This document shows positions 59,601-64,000 of a stretch of 64,000 nt of DNA, piece by piece. Made by a program: the position numbers and the translations under genes. Position 1 is the stretch's first letter; each line of letters opens with the position of its first letter. This DNA is from Lactarius indigo (taxonomy: Eukaryota; Basidiomycota; Agaricomycetes; Russulales; Russulaceae): assembly GCA_025766275.1 (NCBI GenBank), contig JAFKAC010000054.1, positions 186,001-250,000 on the forward strand, given 5' to 3'. The notes under the pieces are model-generated. The model was not told the DNA's origin. It ran no database searches and worked only from the letters and a program-made list of their open reading frames with translations.

Positions 59601-61020
59601 TCGTTCCACGAGCTTGCGTCTCCTCGCCCTTTGAACGCATCTATCATCCCCAGCGTTTTGAACTTCGCTTGGACTTCTGTAGGATCCTTTGAGTCCAACA
59701 TCTCTGTGGCCAGATCGTCGATGGTCTTTTTGTCAAGAGGCGGTTGGTTCGGGTTGGCCACACGCTCAAGCATCTCGATGCTTTCGATCAGGAACTCGGA
59801 GATGAACTGTCCATTTGTTAGTGCTGTGAAGCTGATTACAGTCACTGGTCCTGCTTACCCCACCGTGTGCATCGAGCATCCTAGACAACGTTGACACTTC
59901 GAACCATGGTGCGTGTGTGTAGTGTCGACGGATCCGTGACGCCATTATGAGTCCGAGTGCGAACGAGGGGACAGAATACAGGCGTCGATGTCTCGGAGTT
60001 TCTTTCGCCTCTTCGGCTTTCTCCTTGCACAACGTCGCTTTCTCTCGTGCCATCTTTGTGAATGTCGGATAAAGAATGCTTGCGTCTAGGTCGCTGCCTT
60101 TGTCTCGCGTGCGACCCCGGATGTCTGCCTCGTACGCGTCCTTCAATTCGTCTATGACTTCTAGTAGAAGCTCTTCTTCCGTCGCCATTCGGTTTCCTTT
60201 CGTCTCGTTTCTCGACATGAACCGGTAGATCGCCGTAGCTAGATCACTCCTGTTTTCCTCGATTTTTTCTTTCTAATTGTTAGTTTCCTTTACTTGGCCC
60301 TGTTATCCATTTGCTACGCACCTCTATCGTACAGTCGGATCACCCATGCGCTCGAAGCTGCGATCTTCTCCTCTATGACCTTCATTGCGTTCTTCATAGC
60401 TTCCAGATCTGGGCCATCTCCTCCTGCCTCGGCTTCCTCACCACTTATCTTCCCGATCTGGTTCTTCACCGCTTTCAGCTCCTCCGACTTTATCTTCCTG
60501 TATTCGATCAACGCCTTGCGTCGGTGGTTTCCGCCCAGCATCCAGAGATTGTTTGTCGCGATCGCTTGCTTCCCTTCGTTAGTGAATTCGATCTGCGGTA
60601 CATCCGAGAGTTTACGCCCGTCTACCGTGGTCAACACCGCTTTCATGTTCTTTACCCAACTTTTCTTCACCGCTATTTCGATCGCAGCCGCATCCGTGCA
60701 GTTGTCCAGGTTTTCTGTGAAGCTCATCACTAGGTAATTGACCCACTTTTCGTCTACTTTCCGGTCGTTGAATTTTCCCCAGAACGCTCCCTTTGGTGGT
60801 TCTGTGATATCCATCGCCAGGTAGCCGAGCTCGGCCGCTTTTTTCTTCTCCCGAAGTTCCGTTTTCTGAAAACCACTGAACTCGTTCCCATCGCGTCCCT
60901 CTCCCAGTCCTGTGGTGATTTTCGGACTTATTTTGGCCGCTTTCTGTAATCTCTGTTATATCATCGCCGTTGCTGTGTTTGTGTTCTATCATTTTTACTT
61001 ACCTTTGCTTTGGGTGCCAT
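56627..61020 (-). CDS. Large multi-exon protein with ParB-like GNHRR motif
   Basis: ATG 61020 opens a tiny first exon (MAPKAK). Further blocks are about 60955-60322, 60272-59859, 59806-59291, 58745-58599, 58541-57717, 57649-57512 and from 57466 on. Introns after the fourth block are phase 0. The second block contains NNLWMLGGNHRRKALIEYRK, like box II of ParB/Srx-fold domains (GxHRRxA). The middle (EFLIESIEMLERVANP, DKCFIDNYKGEDD, YFSYAMIWQMNGYSFPIPLG) and the later KDFLAAVEWTQDQFCEEY and RPRDWLLIALAVTVESALI are unfamiliar. The Ser/Pro-rich tail ends in basic PPAKKQARRRAN and DDAYETAL. I recall similar proteins in basidiomycete mobile elements but no function. No nonsense codon was seen in the resolved exons; splicing between 57466 and 56960 is unresolved. 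Confidence 0.65.
58797..59255. repeat. Palindromic satellite inside an intron
   Basis: ATACGCGGCGTGTATT and its reverse complement AATACACGCCGCGTAT alternate, separated by GGAGTCCAA, GGACTTCAGG or TCCGCATCGAG, for about 460 bp. Each unit can fold as a hairpin. It lies within the intron 58746-59290 of the ParB-like gene, which without it would be about 85 nt. Confidence 0.9.
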
Positions 61021-61799
61021 ACTAGTAGACAATTTGCAACGGTAGTGTTTCTTATATTCGGTAAGCGGGATCAGATAGTGGACCAAGATGCCTTGCTCCA
61101 AGTCGCTCTTTGACTTTTCGCACGGATCTCTCCGTCCGGGCCGGTATTGCCGGTTCTCACGCCACTCACATTTAAAGTCCGATTTCTTCGAACTTTTGGG
61201 CCACCATATTTTATTTCCACCAAGTACTATTGCTCCCACACCTCTGCAAATGTACCCGTATCTGCAAATTTCAAAAGATCATAGTAGATCAGTACTTTCC
61301 CAGTTTCCTTTCTCCCCAAAAAAAATACACTATATTCTCTAACATATGTAGATACTTTTAGATCCTAAACAGTACCCTCAGAACGCGGAGACAAGCAAAC
61401 TGAGGGGGCGAAAACGTAAACTACGGTATAATATATCGGCTGTGTTTATGGATTCTTGTACGCAAATAGTATGAAACGATCGAGAGTTTGTGGCGCGGTC
61501 CGTGGTTCCTCCTGCAATGCGACACTGCTCCCCCTGGTACAACAGATACAAGATCACACAGTATATTGAGGATCAGAGCAAAATCATGGTTGTTAAAAAT
61601 CAACAGAGGTAATGGGGTGGTCTCAAAAGCGTCCCTACCCCCCCAGATCTGACCAATCCCAACATTCCTATGGGACCTCACCTCACTGTGATATTACTAT
61701 CCATTACTACAGTGACTCTACAAAGTTTGGAGTCAACAGAAGGAGGTGATTAAGCTGGAGACAAAAAACTTACCAAAGACCGTGGAAAGGTAACAAAAC
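61021..61799. other. Intergenic region upstream of two divergent genes
   Basis: The region separates the minus-strand ParB-like gene from the plus-strand pogo-like gene. At 61708 TACAGTGACTCTACAAAG could be the TA plus inverted terminus of the pogo-like element, but I did not find its partner on the right. Confidence 0.35.
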
Positions 61800-63241
61800 A
61801 TGACCCAATTTGGCAAGCAATTGGAACTCCTCTTTAGGCACAAAACAGCACCCTTGGCACAGGGAACTTTCATGGCACGCAATACAAGGCCACTCTCCAA
61901 ACGTGCTAAGAAATGGAAATTGGAAACCAACAAGGAAGCAAAGCTCAAAGAAGCAAGCAATGCAGTCACCAATGAGGAGTTCAAGAGCATAGCAGAAGCT
62001 GCGCATCACTTCAAAGTATCCTATGACACACTCCAGCAATGTCACCATAGGATTACCGGTCCACACTCAAAATCACAAGTAAAAAAGCAGCTACTTAGCA
62101 AGGCACAAGAAAACGCTCTCTATGAATGGATCAAGTACATGGGGAGGATAGAATACCCCCTCTCAAAGCAGAACCTCTGCACAAAAGTTGCCTACCTGAG
62201 TCAGCTTCTTCAAGAAAGGATGGTGGAAATGGGGAAGGAGCTCTTACCCTCCAAAAACTGGATACAGAAGTTCCTATCTTGGCACATTGACATCACATTG
62301 AAGCAGCCAACAGGTCTTGATGCACAACATGCATGCTGTTTTAACCCTGCTGTTGTTGCTTAGCACTTTCAGCTTCTTGGCGACCTCATGAAGGAGATGG
62401 ATGTACCTTGGGAAAACGTGTACAACATGGATGAGAAGGGTATCCAGCTTGGTGGAGGCAGGAAACTTGACAACACCAAGTTCCTGTACAGTGAGGGACA
62501 ATGCATCTGCATGAAGTTACAGAACGGAAACCTTGAGCTCGTCACCACCATCAAATGTGTCACCACCATCAAGTGTGTCGCCACAGATGGATCAAACCTG
62601 AAGCTGACATTCATTTTCAGTGGCAAGAATGTCCTCCACAAAGGGTATTTCAAGGAGGATGGGGTACTGTAAGTAAACAATCAAGTGCAGAGTTAATGAA
62701 CACTTACCAGGATTGCAGAGTTGCCTTGTCAGAAAAAGGCTGGACAAGCAACTTCATAGGGCTGCAATGGTTTGAGAAGTCTTTTGTCCCACAGGCAATG
62801 GAAAGGAACGCAAGCGGGAAACTGATACTCCTCATCTATGATGGCCATTGTTCACACAATACCATCGAGCTACATGAGGCTGCAACAAAAAACAATATCA
62901 CATTGTTCTGCCTCCCCCCCCACACCTCACACTGGCTTCAACCACTTGATGTTGGTGTTTTTGGTCCTTTGCAACGTGCATGGCAAAAGCGGTGTATCCT
63001 TGCGATGGAGGAGACTAGGAAGGGCATAGCATGGCAAAATGTTGTCAGAGAATACATGATTGCTCGCACCAAGTCCTTCAAGGAGGTGACTATACTATCT
63101 GCTTGGGAAAAGTCAGGTATCCAACCATTAAACCTGAGCATCTTCAACAAGGACGACTATGGGCCAAGCTGTGCATCATCATTCAACCCCCCACTGCCAG
63201 ACTCCTTTCCAGTCCCGGCTACTGCAACTGGCAATGTGTCA
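61800..63241 (+). pseudogene. pogo/Fot-like transposase (Tc1-mariner superfamily)
   Basis: The frame opens at 61800; Met 61872 (MARNTRPLSKRAKKW) may be the real start. An HTH/CENP-B-like N-terminus (SIAEAAHHFKVSYDTLQQ, NWIQKFLSWH) precedes a DDE_1 core with NMDEKGIQLGG, LIYDGHCSHN and HWLQPLDVGVFGPLQ, giving the three acidic residues. It is broken by TAG at 62360 and by a one-base gain in a G run near 62661. A tandem doubling of TTIKCV (62550-62580) is also present. The second half runs open to TGA 63241. The transposase would cut and paste its own element at TA sites. This copy is inactive. Confidence 0.85.
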
Positions 63242-64000
63242 TGAACTCCCCTGTTACCTTTCCTTTTACATCCCTATCTGATCTATTCCCTTTCTTGGCA
63301 GTTACCTTCTCAGACCTCTGTTTCCCCCTTATCTGATTGTTCTAGCACCTTCTGTGCTATTCTTATCCTGCCTTGCTGGCATGACACCATCTTGTACAAT
63401 GTTGATATCATCTTGCCAGCACATTACTCTATCTATAGCAATCAGTAGCACTATGTGCTCAGGCGCAATCCTGTACTATATAAGGAACCCTGTAGTGCGC
63501 CTTAGCTCCTTAGCTTTGGCTTAATCAATCATCTGCATTGTATCTCCATTGACTCCTTGAGTGCCTCAGTCCCTTCAGCACTCAAGCCCTTGACCCTGAA
63601 CCCCTGACCCTTGACCCTTATCTCCTTTGGGTCATTCCCCTCTCAGCCTCTGTGCAGGCTTCCCCCTTGACTCTGCTCTTATCCTCTTCCTGTCTTACTG
63701 GTTAGCCCAGTGACATATGACCTTTGGACTTAGGCCTCTGAGCTCGTCCATTGTTACTGACTCAGTCACCTTTGCACAAGGGGCTGTTACAGAAGGACTT
63801 TCCCACCTCAGTGTAGGGGGAATTACCACAGACTCAGCTACCTTAGTACAGGAGCTGTTACAGATAACCTTAGGAGTCCTTCTGTCACAGTTCCAATGGA
63901 CCGTCCGTGACGTGTTCGAGTTCGGGCCCAAGGCAAGGGCAAGTAGAGTCGAGACTTAGTCAAGGACTAAGTCAAAGTCGGGGGTTTCGTGGCTCAAGCC
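63242..64000 (+). other. LTR-like segment with TATA box, truncated by window edge
   Basis: No gene was seen. TGTTCTAGCACC near 63337 could be an LTR start. CTATATAAGGAACCC at 63477 is a good TATA box, followed by C/T-rich sequence. An inverted repeat AGAAGGACT / AGTCCTTCT lies at about 63791 and 63875. No 3' boundary or duplication can be tested within the window. Confidence 0.35.

Overview
The window looks like a transposon graveyard from a basidiomycete fungus, most likely an Agaricomycete. The evidence is the many introns of about 46-65 nt with GTRNGT donors and CTAAT-like branch sites, KDZ and Plavaka/CACTA-type transposases, a DIRS-like tyrosine-recombinase element, a DUF6698-type gene, and fragments of fungal MFS, P450 and Hsp70 genes. 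No rRNA, tRNA, CRISPR array or clearly active housekeeping gene was seen.

1-17567: a Ty1/Copia retrotransposon on the minus strand. Its left LTR is cut by the window edge and its right LTR is 17031-17567. Its gag gene is split by a 10.8-kb terminal-inverted-repeat DNA transposon (5100-15924). That transposon carries two divergent intron-bearing genes: a Tnp2-type (CMC superfamily) transposase on the minus strand and a 591-residue protein of unknown function on the plus strand. It also has AGTCA-rich subterminal arrays and three families of tandem repeat. The transposase gene is itself broken by a solo LTR (9034-9561). The Copia element sits in a DIRS-like element (17568-20600), which also holds a short LINE copy (18105-19559) with a 12-bp target duplication.

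21041-24490: a Gypsy integrase/chromodomain fragment joined to a Copia RT/RNase H fragment and its 3' LTR. A further solo LTR (23511-24322) sits inside that LTR.

24500-40357: a large KDZ transposon with about 150-bp imperfect inverted termini and a 9-bp flanking direct repeat. It carries the transposase and four accessory genes. Their exon models were worked out from splice sites, and the total coding length is a multiple of three for each fully resolved gene. The hexamer TCCGAG recurs in four separate arrays of different period across the element, including both ends.

40587-46935: a decayed Plavaka transposase (plus) facing a decayed DUF6698-type gene (minus). 47986-54487: a mosaic of broken host-gene pieces (Hsp70, MFS transporter, P450, mitochondrial-type Hsp70), one of them ending in a Plavaka C-terminus. 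Introns are retained in the P450 piece.

55656-61020: a minus-strand orphan reading frame and a large multi-exon gene with a ParB-like GNHRR motif. One of its introns is swollen by a palindromic satellite. 61800-63241: a pogo/Fot-like transposase pseudogene, followed by an LTR-like promoter segment at the window edge.
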